Positions 44,343 through 51,797 of a DNA stretch of 64,000 bases are shown piece after piece. Source of the DNA: DTKD01 sp964494345 (lineage in GTDB: Bacteria; Armatimonadota; UBA5829). Each line of letters begins with the position of its first letter. The stretch's first letter is position 1. Position numbers and translations under genes: made by a program. The DNA is taken from assembly GCA_964494345.1 (NCBI GenBank), contig CAZBSI010000001.1:372001-436000 (forward strand), written 5' to 3'. A model generated the notes under the pieces. It saw only the letters and a program-made list of their open reading frames with translations. It ran no database searches and was not told the origin of the DNA.

Positions 44343-46499
44343 ATGCGCTTAATTATCTATATTACCGTTTTGCTGATTCTTGGGATAACAAATACAGGAG
44401 CGGAACCTATGAGCATTCCTGAAGACTTTCCTGCATTCACCGTGCCGGGCCACGACGCCGAGATGAACACCCTGCGAGAACTGTTCTGGCTGCATATGGA
44501 TCGAAATGCCCCAATGGCCACGCTTTGGGATCAGTGGATGGTATCGCCAAGCCTGTGGCCTGCTTTGGATTCCACCGGCTTCTCGCAAAATCGCCACTCC
44601 TCCTGGAAGAACGTGCTAAGTAACAGGCACATTGATAAAGACGGTTATGTATCCGTTCATCAACACGCATCAATAGCCCACCCGAACGGCTGGCCTTTCC
44701 CATTTTGGAACCAGTGCAAAGACAGCGTCGGCTGGCATTTCTCATTCAAAGACACTGTTGGCCCGCCCTGGCGAATGGAGCGCCTCAGCAAACAGGACGA
44801 CTGGAGACTGTCGGGAGCTGAGGATTCGGGAATTGATGAATACGGATGGAATGTCACACTAACAGAGCCAAACGCCACCATCACAGCTCCGGCTAAAACA
44901 GTCAATATGCTCAATGCGCCGTTTTTGCAACTGAGATGGCGAGCGGAAGGGTTGGGGGATGCCCAACCATATATAGAGTGGACCACAACCGGAAAGCCCA
45001 GGTTCAGCACTGAAAGACGTTTCTACATTGACCCCGCCGAAACCGAGACCATCGTCCACGACGCAATTCCTCTTTATAAACACCCGGAGTGGAAAGGCGA
45101 TTTAACTCGTTTTCGCATCGGATTTCGAAAGGCTGCGCCCGGAGCCAAAGTCACAATCCAGGCGATGTTTGTGCAGTATGACACACGTCATGATATAAAC
45201 GGTCAGTGTTTCATACGTGGATGTACGACTTATTTTGAATGGACAAGAGATATAAATTTCCTGCGTCGCAATATCAATCGCATGCGAACGGCGATGCGAT
45301 TCACGATGAGTGAGTTTGACACCCTTGACCGCAAATACATCTATAATACCTGGGTAGGGCACGATGGTCGCAGCGGCTTGAAATATGACGAAGAAGGCAA
45401 CAAGCAGATACTCTGGGGCCACGGAGTCGGCGACAACTACTGGGATTTGGTCCCGTTCGGGGCAAAGGACTTCTACGCCACTTTACTGTATTATGAATCC
45501 CTTCAATGCCTGGCTAGAATTGAGCAAGCAGTTCGCGACAACCCGCAGTGGAATGTTCCAATCAGCGAGTCCGCGTTTGATCCTGAAATGCTAAAGAAAC
45601 ACGCCGCTGAGGTCAAAGACGCAGCCAATAAACTCTTCTGGAACCCGACAACTGGGCGATTTGTTCCTGGCATCGATATGGACGGCAAAAGCTACGACTA
45701 CGGCATGACATTTATCAATACCGAGGCCATTTACTACGGCCTGGCCTCCGCCGAACACGCCAAATCGATTCTGGATTGGCTGGATGGTAAACGCATCGTT
45801 GAGGGTGACACTGCAACAGGCGCAGACATTTATCACTGGCGGTTCGCACCCCGCTCTACCACAAAACGCAATATTGAGCACTACCTCTGGTCATGGACGG
45901 CCCCGGAGTCGATCCCGTGGGGCGGTCAGGTGCAGGATGGCGGTGCGGTGCTGGGATTTTCGTATCACGACCTGATGGCTAGGCTTGCCGTGGCAGGATC
46001 GGACAATGCGGCAGCCAGGCTGTCTGAGATTATGAAATGGTTCGTCGAGGTGCAGGCAGCGGGCGGATACAGGAAATACTACGACGGCTCCCGTGAGGGT
46101 TCGTTGCAAGGTGGGGGAACCGCTGGCGGCTTGGGGCTGGACAGGGAGTTTGTGGAAAGCGTACTCGTGCCACAGGTGATGATCGACGGATTTATGGGTT
46201 TTAAACCCTTTGCTGATGGGTTTGTGGTCGATCCCAAACTGCCTTCCGATTGGCCGGAGCTTACAATCAACCGTATAAGATTTCACGATTCCGTGCTCAA
46301 TATTCGTGCCTCGAAGAAAGCAATTGTAGTCGACAACGACATCCGCTCAGATGAGCCTGCGGTGATACGGCTGCCGAAGGGCGAGTGGAACGCTTTCGAT
46401 AACGACTCCAATCCCAAACGCGGAATAGAGAAGCTGGCGGATAATATCTATAAGATCGATTGGCTTGTCTGTAAATCGGTAAGATTCGAGCGAAAATAG
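44343..46499 (+). CDS. Secreted six-hairpin ((alpha/alpha)6) glycosidase
   Basis: About 718 aa, start at ATG 44343 (TTG 44331 also in frame). Signal peptide MRLIIYITVLLILGITNTG. The N-terminal 270 residues are beta-rich with a carbohydrate-binding-like sandwich (FLQLRWRAEGLGDAQPYIEW). Residues about 300-640 are alpha-toroid repeats (YFEWTRDINFLRRN, GHGVGDNYWDLVPFGAKDFYATLLYYESL, FINTEAIYYGLAS, IPWGGQVQDGGAVLGFSYHDL), resembling GH65/GH94/GH78-type barrels. A short beta domain ends it. The acidic residues in GVGDNYWD and the WGGQVQDGG loop are plausible catalytic sites. GH family not assignable here. Confidence 0.83.
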   Translation: MRLIIYITVLLILGITNTGAEPMSIPEDFPAFTVPGHDAEMNTLRELFWLHMDRNAPMATLWDQWMVSPSLWPALDSTGFSQNRHSSWKNVLSNRHIDKDGYVSVHQHASIAHPNGWPFPFWNQCKDSVGWHFSFKDTVGPPWRMERLSKQDDWRLSGAEDSGIDEYGWNVTLTEPNATITAPAKTVNMLNAPFLQLRWRAEGLGDAQPYIEWTTTGKPRFSTERRFYIDPAETETIVHDAIPLYKHPEWKGDLTRFRIGFRKAAPGAKVTIQAMFVQYDTRHDINGQCFIRGCTTYFEWTRDINFLRRNINRMRTAMRFTMSEFDTLDRKYIYNTWVGHDGRSGLKYDEEGNKQILWGHGVGDNYWDLVPFGAKDFYATLLYYESLQCLARIEQAVRDNPQWNVPISESAFDPEMLKKHAAEVKDAANKLFWNPTTGRFVPGIDMDGKSYDYGMTFINTEAIYYGLASAEHAKSILDWLDGKRIVEGDTATGADIYHWRFAPRSTTKRNIEHYLWSWTAPESIPWGGQVQDGGAVLGFSYHDLMARLAVAGSDNAAARLSEIMKWFVEVQAAGGYRKYYDGSREGSLQGGGTAGGLGLDREFVESVLVPQVMIDGFMGFKPFADGFVVDPKLPSDWPELTINRIRFHDSVLNIRASKKAIVVDNDIRSDEPAVIRLPKGEWNAFDNDSNPKRGIEKLADNIYKIDWLVCKSVRFERK

Positions 46500-46509
46500 C
46501 GCGGACAAA

Positions 46510-47148
46510 TCAGTTTCGACCCTGATATGGTTCGGAGTGCTCCAGATGCTCCTCCCAATTTTGGGAGTAGCGGGAGGCGAGCTTTCCGTCTCTAATAACG
46601 AGCAGGTTCTCGGCGTTGCGCTCTTCGGCGGCCTTGGTGAAGTTAAACGAGCCTGTTATCACGATATTCTGATCTATAATTATAATTTTATTGTGTGCAA
46701 TCGCGTGTGCACGGTCGATAAATACGGGAATACCTGAGTTATGCAGGAAATCGGCGGAAGAATATTGCTGAGTTACCTGGCTCTTATCAAGGATCACCTG
46801 CACATCGACTTCTCTTTTGTGTGCGCCCAACAGCGCTTTGGCGATCCTCGCCGAGGTAAACGAATAGGCCTGAATGCGCACGGTTTGTTTCGCGGCATCT
46901 ATGGCCTCGATAATCGCATCTGTGCAACCTCCGCGCGGACTGAAGTATAGATCGTAGTCGATCGCTGATTGAGTTGTGGGGGCGGACGTTGCTGTCTGCT
47001 GCGAGGTGTAAGGCGGCGCGGGATTCGGTTTCTCGGTTTTCTGTGCGGGATAATTCTCCTCGCAGCCTGCCAGCATCATTACTAACAAGAATAATCCCAG
47101 CGCCCAGAACCGTTTGACAGTGTCCGATGTGTTTGAAAGAGAGCTCAT
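46510..47148 (-). CDS. Phospholipase D-like (Nuc-type) lipoprotein
   Basis: 212 aa. Lipoprotein signal ending LAGC near residue 29, then a Pro/Thr/Gln linker (30-65). A single PLD domain contains the HKD motif as AHNKIIIIDQNIVITGSFNF (H-x-K-x4-D, then G-S/T-x-N) followed by ERNAEN, as in Nuc endonucleases, which dimerise to form the active site. Tethered to a membrane, it may degrade extracellular DNA or phospholipid. Nearby comEC makes a link to DNA uptake conceivable but unproven. Confidence 0.88.
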   Translation of the reverse strand: MSSLSNTSDTVKRFWALGLFLLVMMLAGCEENYPAQKTEKPNPAPPYTSQQTATSAPTTQSAIDYDLYFSPRGGCTDAIIEAIDAAKQTVRIQAYSFTSARIAKALLGAHKREVDVQVILDKSQVTQQYSSADFLHNSGIPVFIDRAHAIAHNKIIIIDQNIVITGSFNFTKAAEERNAENLLVIRDGKLASRYSQNWEEHLEHSEPYQGRN

Positions 47149-47192
47149 ATTCCTAACTTAAATACTTTAGCTGGTTTTTCCTTTGACTTTAG

Positions 47193-47221
47193 TTGACAGC
47201 ACTGCTTAGGCAATTTATACT
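47193..47221 (+). promoter_or_regulatory. Near-consensus sigma-70 promoter of the selenoprotein gene
   Basis: -35 TTGACA (47193-47198), exact 17-nt spacer, -10 TATACT (47216-47221). The start would fall near 47228, about 50 nt before the TTG start codon. A small TGTGG/CCACA hairpin (47227-47242) sits at the 5' end of the transcript. Confidence 0.75.
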
Positions 47222-47276
47222 GCACATGTGGAACATGCCACAATAAGAGCGTTTTTTTGGAAGTGAGGACTGCAAA

Positions 47277-48644
47277 TTGCCGCAACTACGCACGATTAGT
47301 AAGTGCTTGTTGGGCGTTGCTCTGCTGGTAGCCATCACCGTTACTACGATTCATCTCAACGCGACAGAGATGTCCAAGAAGATCAGAATCATTTACAGCG
47401 GTGACACTATGGGCTATTGGCAGCCGTGTGGGTGACACGATCAAAAGGCGGGCGGTCTTGCTCGCCGAACCACAGCAATTGCTCAATTAGTTAAAGAGAA
47501 TCCCAATTCAATTATTGTTGACAGCGGAAACCTCACGGATCTGCCGGGAAAGCTCGACGTGATGATGTCCGTGCTGGCGAAGCTGAAATACGCTGCGATT
47601 GGCCTGGGCGCGGGTGACGCACGCCTGGGCGGAGAGTTTATAAGCAAAGCCAAGACCAACAATTTGACGATACTCGACGCCTCCGGCAACAAGGACAATC
47701 GCCTCCTGCCTTATATCGTAAAGAATGTGGGCGGGGTTAAGGTTGGTATTATCTCGTTTGGAATGCCGCTGCCGGGCGCCGAACTTGATGAAGCTGCTGT
47801 CCGCAAGGCTAGATATGAGGCTTTTAAGGCTGCCCGCGCCAAGAGTGATGTCTTGATTTTGATGGATCAGGCTGGGGTGGCTGTTGACGATTGGTTGACT
47901 CGAAACGCGGCCAGGCTGGGGTCTCCGGATATTGTCATTACAGGCTCGAACTCGCGTGGAATAATCAGCGAACGCGTTGTAGAGAAAACTCAGGTTCTGC
48001 CCTCAATGTATCAGGGAAAAGGCCTTGGGGTTATCGACGTGGAGTTGGCCCCTGGGCAGGCTCCTAAGCTGGAGTTCAGGAACGTAGTCTTAAATGAAGA
48101 CTACGCCGAGGATGCGGACGTCGATAAGCTCGTAAAGGAAGGCGTTGTTTCTCTCAGTTCGGCTACTGCTGCTACTCAGAACCAAGCAGTGTCGCAGCCC
48201 AATCCGACAATAACCTACCCGGATGGGTTCCAGCCGAAGCCGTATTATTCACCGATGTTGTGCAAGGTCTGCCACGCCAGAGAATATGAGGACTGGGCCA
48301 GGACGAAGCACGCCAAAGCGCTGAAAACACTGGATGCAGGTAAGAACCTGACGCCGGATTGCCTGCCGTGTCACTCGGAGCTATACCGCAGTTCGCGCAG
48401 CTCTATGGCGGTCAATGATACTCCGTCCGGTGTTGAGTGTGCAACCTGCCACAGGGCATCGCTGCCGCATGGAAACGAGCGCAAGGAAACCGCGCAGCGC
48501 GCTAAGGTCGATCCAAAACTATGTCTGGATTGTCATACTAAGGATCGCAGTCCTGCGTATAACGAGAAAAAATACTTCCCGTTGGTTGTGCATTCCGGCA
48601 AAAATATAGATACCACCGCGTCAGCTACTACTAAGAAGAAGTAG
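47277..48644 (+). CDS. Predicted selenoprotein: metallophosphatase-like domain + tetraheme cytochrome c (UGA = Sec53)
   Basis: 455 aa if the TGA at 47433-47435 is read as selenocysteine. Start TTG 47277 with GAGG 8 nt upstream, then a signal peptide or anchor (LLGVALLVAITVTTIHL). YSGDTMGYWQPCG-U-HDQKAGGLARR follows; as I recall it, the homologous family (UshA-like domain fused to a c554-type cytochrome) has Cys at this place in a PCGC...GGLARR motif. The frame stays open and family-like on both sides of the TGA (AIAQLVKENPNSIIVDSGN...), so decay is unlikely. The C-terminal 130 residues carry four CxxCH heme sites, at Cys329, 362, 388 and 416. Starting instead at 47559 would remove the signal peptide that heme attachment needs. 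Periplasmic electron-transfer or redox role inferred. Confidence 0.8.
47433..47466 (+). promoter_or_regulatory. Sec codon UGA and bacterial SECIS-like hairpin
   Basis: TGA at 47433-47435, then 11 nt, then stem GGCGGGC (47447-47453), loop GGTCTT (47454-47459), GCTCGCC (47460-47466), with one G-U pair inside the stem. From memory, E. coli fdhF has UGA-CACG, an upper stem starting 11 nt after UGA, and a GGUCU apical loop. This site has the same CACG, the same 11-nt distance, and GGUCU at the same position. SelB recognises that loop. Confidence 0.8.
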
Positions 48645-48699
48645 ACACATAATAGTATTGCACGCGGCGCGGCCGCTGTGATATAATCTCTGTGGTCGG

Positions 48700-48773
48700 C
48701 GGGGCGTGGCTCAGCTTGGTAGAGCGCTCGGTTCGGGACTGAGAGGCCGGAGGTTCAAATCCTCTCGCCCCGA
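48700..48773 (+). tRNA. tRNA-Pro (anticodon CGG)
   Basis: 74 nt. Acceptor CGGGGCG/CGCCCCG plus discriminator A; D arm GCTC-AGCTTGGTA-GAGC; anticodon arm CTCGG-TTCGGGA-CTGAG with CGG at the centre (reads CCG); variable loop AGGCC; T arm GGAGG-TTCAAAT-CCTCT. C1-G72 is typical of bacterial tRNA-Pro. The CCA end is not encoded (CTA follows). Confidence 0.96.
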
Positions 48774-48851
48774 CTAAGCCCTATCACCCTTCGTGGTGAT
48801 AGGGCTTTGTCTTATTTGATTCCCGCTTAAATCACTCATTCTCGCCCCGAC
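48763..48851 (+). repeat. 12-nt direct repeat of the tRNA 3' end
   Basis: TCTCGCCCCGAC at 48763-48774 (tRNA T-arm/acceptor end) recurs at 48840-48851. Between the copies lies only the tRNA terminator. It may be a remnant of a second tRNA copy or of an integration site; too short to decide. Confidence 0.5.
48778..48805 (+). terminator. Intrinsic terminator of the tRNA gene
   Basis: GCCCTATCACC (48778-48788), loop CTTCGT, GGTGATAGGGC (48795-48805), then TTTGTCTT. Perfect 11-bp stem. Confidence 0.92.
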
Positions 48852-48860
48852 AAAAAATTG

Positions 48861-48885
48861 AGGCCCATCGAATATCGATGGGCCT
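48861..48885. terminator. Second strong hairpin/terminator
   Basis: AGGCCCATCGA (48861-48871), loop ATA, TCGATGGGCCT (48875-48885), then TTTTGC; on the minus strand it is followed by CAATTTTTTG. It can act in both directions. Confidence 0.85.
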
Positions 48886-48894
48886 TTTGCTAAG

Positions 48895-49115
48895 TGTCCG
48901 GACGGATATCATCCACCGCAAGGCCTACGCAACTTTTGCTTCCGCTGCCGCAAAAGCACTAACCACGCCAATCAATACGGTGTAGACTCGGCGATATCGC
49001 GGCTGCACGACAACCGGCCGCACACCCGTCCCGTTTCGCCTCTCGCCAACCTTCCCAGCAACCCTCGCTGCTCCCAGCGTAGAATCACGAGCAAGGCTTG
49101 TAGTCCGTCCGGACA
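48895..49115. mobile_element. 221-bp MITE-like segment with 12-bp inverted ends
   Basis: TGTCCGGACGGA at 48895-48906 and its exact complement TCCGTCCGGACA at 49104-49115. The inside is GC-rich and non-coding in appearance. No transposase and no obvious target duplication are visible. A MITE or a relic repeat is the best guess, untested without a second copy. Confidence 0.4.
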
Positions 49116-49279
49116 AAGCGAAACCAAACTATCAAACAACATAATCTTAGTACCCCACAACGCTTCTACTTAAACGAATAAAACAAAATTGCCACCCAAT
49201 ATCGACCTTGCTCGCACTTGTGGAGGCCGCCTGTTAAGAAGTAGAATTAAGCTCTGGAATCTGCTTATCAGGGGAAGCT

Positions 49280-50839
49280 GTGTCCGAAAGGCCGTTGGCA
49301 GTTGTAACGGTGGCATTTGCCATTGGAATAGTGCTTGCAGAAAGTTTTTCTGCAACAGGATGGGTGTTGATGTTGGCGGCCATTTTTGTTGCAGCGATAT
49401 TCGCTTGCCCGGCTGGCATTCGACTTACAGCCATCCTGATTGTATTAATGGCCGCTGCAGGGGCTTGCCGTTATGCGTGCGCATTAATAGTGCCGGCTGA
49501 TGATATATCTCTCTTCGTATCCCAAATAAGCGAAATCGAAGGCAAAGTAGTATCCGACGTGAGCGGCACTCCTGAAGCCAAGCGGCTTACTTTTCGAGCT
49601 AAACGTGCAAAGGTCGGTGAACATTGGCAGGATGTCAGTGGCAGGATGATGCTGAGTATCTACACTGACAAATCAGGCAAAACCCCTCGGGTGGAATACG
49701 GCGATCGGCTTCGTTTGAAAACACATATTTACTTGCCCGAACCTCCCAGTAATCCGGGCCAGTACTCCTGGAAAGCGTATCTTGCCAAACAGGGGATTTA
49801 TAGCTGCGCATCGGTCAGAACGCCCGAGCAGGTCACATTTCTGCGTCACGGCAACTCGCGCAGCATAGTTGGGGCGGCATTGGCTGCTAAACGATACCTG
49901 GTGCGATCAATTGCTCGCATTCACCCTCGCGAAGAGGCCGGACTTATGTCGGGGGTAATATTCGGCTCCTATTCTTACCTCGATGATGAGACGCTGCTTC
50001 AATTCCAGCGCGCCGGCACTCTGCATATCCTGGCCGCATCGGGTTACAATTGTTTCATAGTGATTCTGCTTGTTACCCCTGTGCTGAAATTGTTGCGAAT
50101 ACGAGATCGCCTCAGAGGCCCTGTTATTATCGCCTTGATCGTGGCTTATGTATTGATGATCGGGCCTGCTCCATCTATGCTTCGTGCGGCGATAATGGCG
50201 ACGTTGCTGTTGCTGGCGACGCCATTGGGGAGGATGGGGGATCGTAAGAACCTATTCTTTGCAGCCGGGCTGATTCTTTTAGCTCACAATCCGGCCAATC
50301 TATTTGATGTGGGCTTTCAGCTTTCTTTTTTAGCCGTTGCTGCGCTGGTCTGGGTGTCTCCGATAGTGGAAGGTGTTTTGAAGAGTTTGCTGTCCAGATC
50401 GGATGAAGATCCTAAGTCGGCGAAAAATGCACCGAAAACCCCACTTAGAAGCGTGGGCCAGCGAATGATTCGAGAAGCCGTCCTTGTGATGGTCGGCACG
50501 ACGGCTGTTACTCTCGTTACTGCCCCACTAGTCGCATATTATTTCAATTATATCTCCCTGGTCTCAATGCCTGCTAATTTAGCGGCTGTCTTGGCGGTGC
50601 CAGTATTGTTTTTCGACAGCATATTATCGGCGGTGACTGCGCTTATACCGCATGCGGATAGCTTTATCGGGATTATCGGGACTATCGCATCTCGTGGATT
50701 GCTGTGGTCTACAGGGTCGCTGGGATCGATGAAATATGGCGCAATCTCTGTGCAAATGCCTGGGGTTTTGGGACTTGTCGGCTATTATTTGCTGCTTTGC
50801 TCCGGATTAGTCTATTTGAGTTCGAAATATGCTGAATAA
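49280..50839 (+). CDS. comEC: ComEC/Rec2 DNA-uptake channel, membrane part (split gene)
   Basis: 519 aa from GTG 49280. DUF4131-type N-terminal region (about 1-190) with TM helices flanking an OB-like domain (LFVSQISEIEGKVVSDVSG, YGDRLRLKTHIYLP). The Competence domain follows (about 220-500): REEAGLMSGVIFGSYSYL, FQRAGTLHILAASGYNCFIVI (conserved H-x-x-A-x-S-G) and LIVAYVLMIGPAPSMLRA. In most bacteria a metallo-beta-lactamase domain follows in the same chain; here it is encoded by the next gene, which overlaps by 11 nt. Carries single-stranded DNA across the inner membrane during transformation. Confidence 0.92.
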   Translation: MSERPLAVVTVAFAIGIVLAESFSATGWVLMLAAIFVAAIFACPAGIRLTAILIVLMAAAGACRYACALIVPADDISLFVSQISEIEGKVVSDVSGTPEAKRLTFRAKRAKVGEHWQDVSGRMMLSIYTDKSGKTPRVEYGDRLRLKTHIYLPEPPSNPGQYSWKAYLAKQGIYSCASVRTPEQVTFLRHGNSRSIVGAALAAKRYLVRSIARIHPREEAGLMSGVIFGSYSYLDDETLLQFQRAGTLHILAASGYNCFIVILLVTPVLKLLRIRDRLRGPVIIALIVAYVLMIGPAPSMLRAAIMATLLLLATPLGRMGDRKNLFFAAGLILLAHNPANLFDVGFQLSFLAVAALVWVSPIVEGVLKSLLSRSDEDPKSAKNAPKTPLRSVGQRMIREAVLVMVGTTAVTLVTAPLVAYYFNYISLVSMPANLAAVLAVPVLFFDSILSAVTALIPHADSFIGIIGTIASRGLLWSTGSLGSMKYGAISVQMPGVLGLVGYYLLLCSGLVYLSSKYAE

Positions 50840-51710
50840 CAACAGAAAAATAATCATAGCAGCAGCGTCTCTGATCGCGGCAGCCGTTTGGTTGAGTCTG
50901 GCTGTTTCTGCTCCACGGCCGCTGGAAGTAACGTTCTTCGATGTTGGGGATGGATTATGCGTCTTTGTTCACACTCCGGCGGGCCGCAGTATGATAATGG
51001 ACTGCGGGTCGTCGAGCTGGCGAGATAATTCTACCGTGGGCAAAAAGCTGGTTGTGCCATACATCCAGAGTCTCGGTCTGGATAGTATTGATGTCGCGAT
51101 ATTATCTCATCCACACGCCGATCACGCGAGCGGCTTTCCCGATTTATTGAAGCACAAACCACCTGACTTAGTACTCGAATGTGGCGCTGATTACGACAGC
51201 CCGGAGCACGAGGCTTTCGATATTGCGCTCAAGGAATGCAAAGCGGTTCGTCGAATTGCCTATCGCGGCCAGACACTGGACTTAGGCGAAGGCGTGCGGG
51301 CGGAGATACTTCATCCCAGGCAAGACGCGACATACGAGGACCTCAACGACAACTCCATCGTGATCCGTCTAACCTATAAGAAATTTAGCGCGCTTCTGAC
51401 CGCCGATGCCACTCAGGTGGCCGAAGAAGAGATACTCGATTCTGGAGCAGACGTTCGCGCCCAGGTGCTGCAGGTCGGTCATCACGGTTCTCAATCGGCC
51501 ACAAGCCCGCGCTGGCTCGCCGCAGTGCAACCATCTGTTGCAGTCATTTCCTGCTCAAAACACAGCAGGTATAGTTTCCCCTCAAAAAAAATAACTCAGA
51601 GGCTGAGCGCGTTTGGTGTGAAAACCTACGTAACCGCCAGGTGCGGATCGGTGACCATTAGCACAAACGGCAGCAAGATAAACGTGCATACTCGAAAATA
51701 TTCTAATTGA
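50829..51710 (+). CDS. ComEC C-terminal metallo-beta-lactamase domain as a separate protein
   Basis: 293 aa. N-terminal hydrophobic anchor (IIIAAASLIAAAVWLSLAVSA), then the ComEC-type MBL domain: VTFFDVGDGLCVFVHTP, ILSHPHADHASG (HxHxDH zinc site), LLTADATQVAEEEIL, VLQVGHHGSQSATS and VAVISCSKHSRYSFPS. The domain is presumed to process incoming DNA at the membrane. Starts inside the comEC gene in another frame, so it is translationally coupled. Split ComEC is a known but minority arrangement; because both halves are intact and overlapping, a sequencing frameshift must also be considered. Confidence 0.9.
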   Translation: MLNNNRKIIIAAASLIAAAVWLSLAVSAPRPLEVTFFDVGDGLCVFVHTPAGRSMIMDCGSSSWRDNSTVGKKLVVPYIQSLGLDSIDVAILSHPHADHASGFPDLLKHKPPDLVLECGADYDSPEHEAFDIALKECKAVRRIAYRGQTLDLGEGVRAEILHPRQDATYEDLNDNSIVIRLTYKKFSALLTADATQVAEEEILDSGADVRAQVLQVGHHGSQSATSPRWLAAVQPSVAVISCSKHSRYSFPSKKITQRLSAFGVKTYVTARCGSVTISTNGSKINVHTRKYSN

Positions 51711-51797
51711 TCCGCTGCGATTCCATATATATACCTGCGTTTTACCCTTGAACTAACCCATAATATCTATTAGAGCATTCAAGGAGCGTTTTCATCT

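Larger units (their letters stand above)
48774..49279 (+). other. 506-nt region between tRNA-Pro and comEC
   Basis: It contains two terminator hairpins, the partial tRNA-end repeat and a 221-bp segment bounded by inverted repeats (separate entries). Downstream of 49116 I see no structure other than the AGGGGA ribosome site of the next gene. Short open frames on the minus strand (about 62 codons) lack ribosome sites and recognisable similarity. Confidence 0.6.

Noticed and set aside
47433..47435. In-frame TGA read as evidence of a pseudogene
   Set aside because: No frameshift or other stop is present, both sides are family-like, the hemes are intact, a near-consensus promoter and ribosome site precede the gene, and a SECIS-like hairpin follows at the right distance. 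Decay or sequencing error remain formal alternatives.
48700..48773. tRNA next to the selenoprotein as tRNA-Sec
   Set aside because: It is 74 nt with anticodon CGG and a short variable loop; tRNA-Sec is over 90 nt with anticodon UCA.
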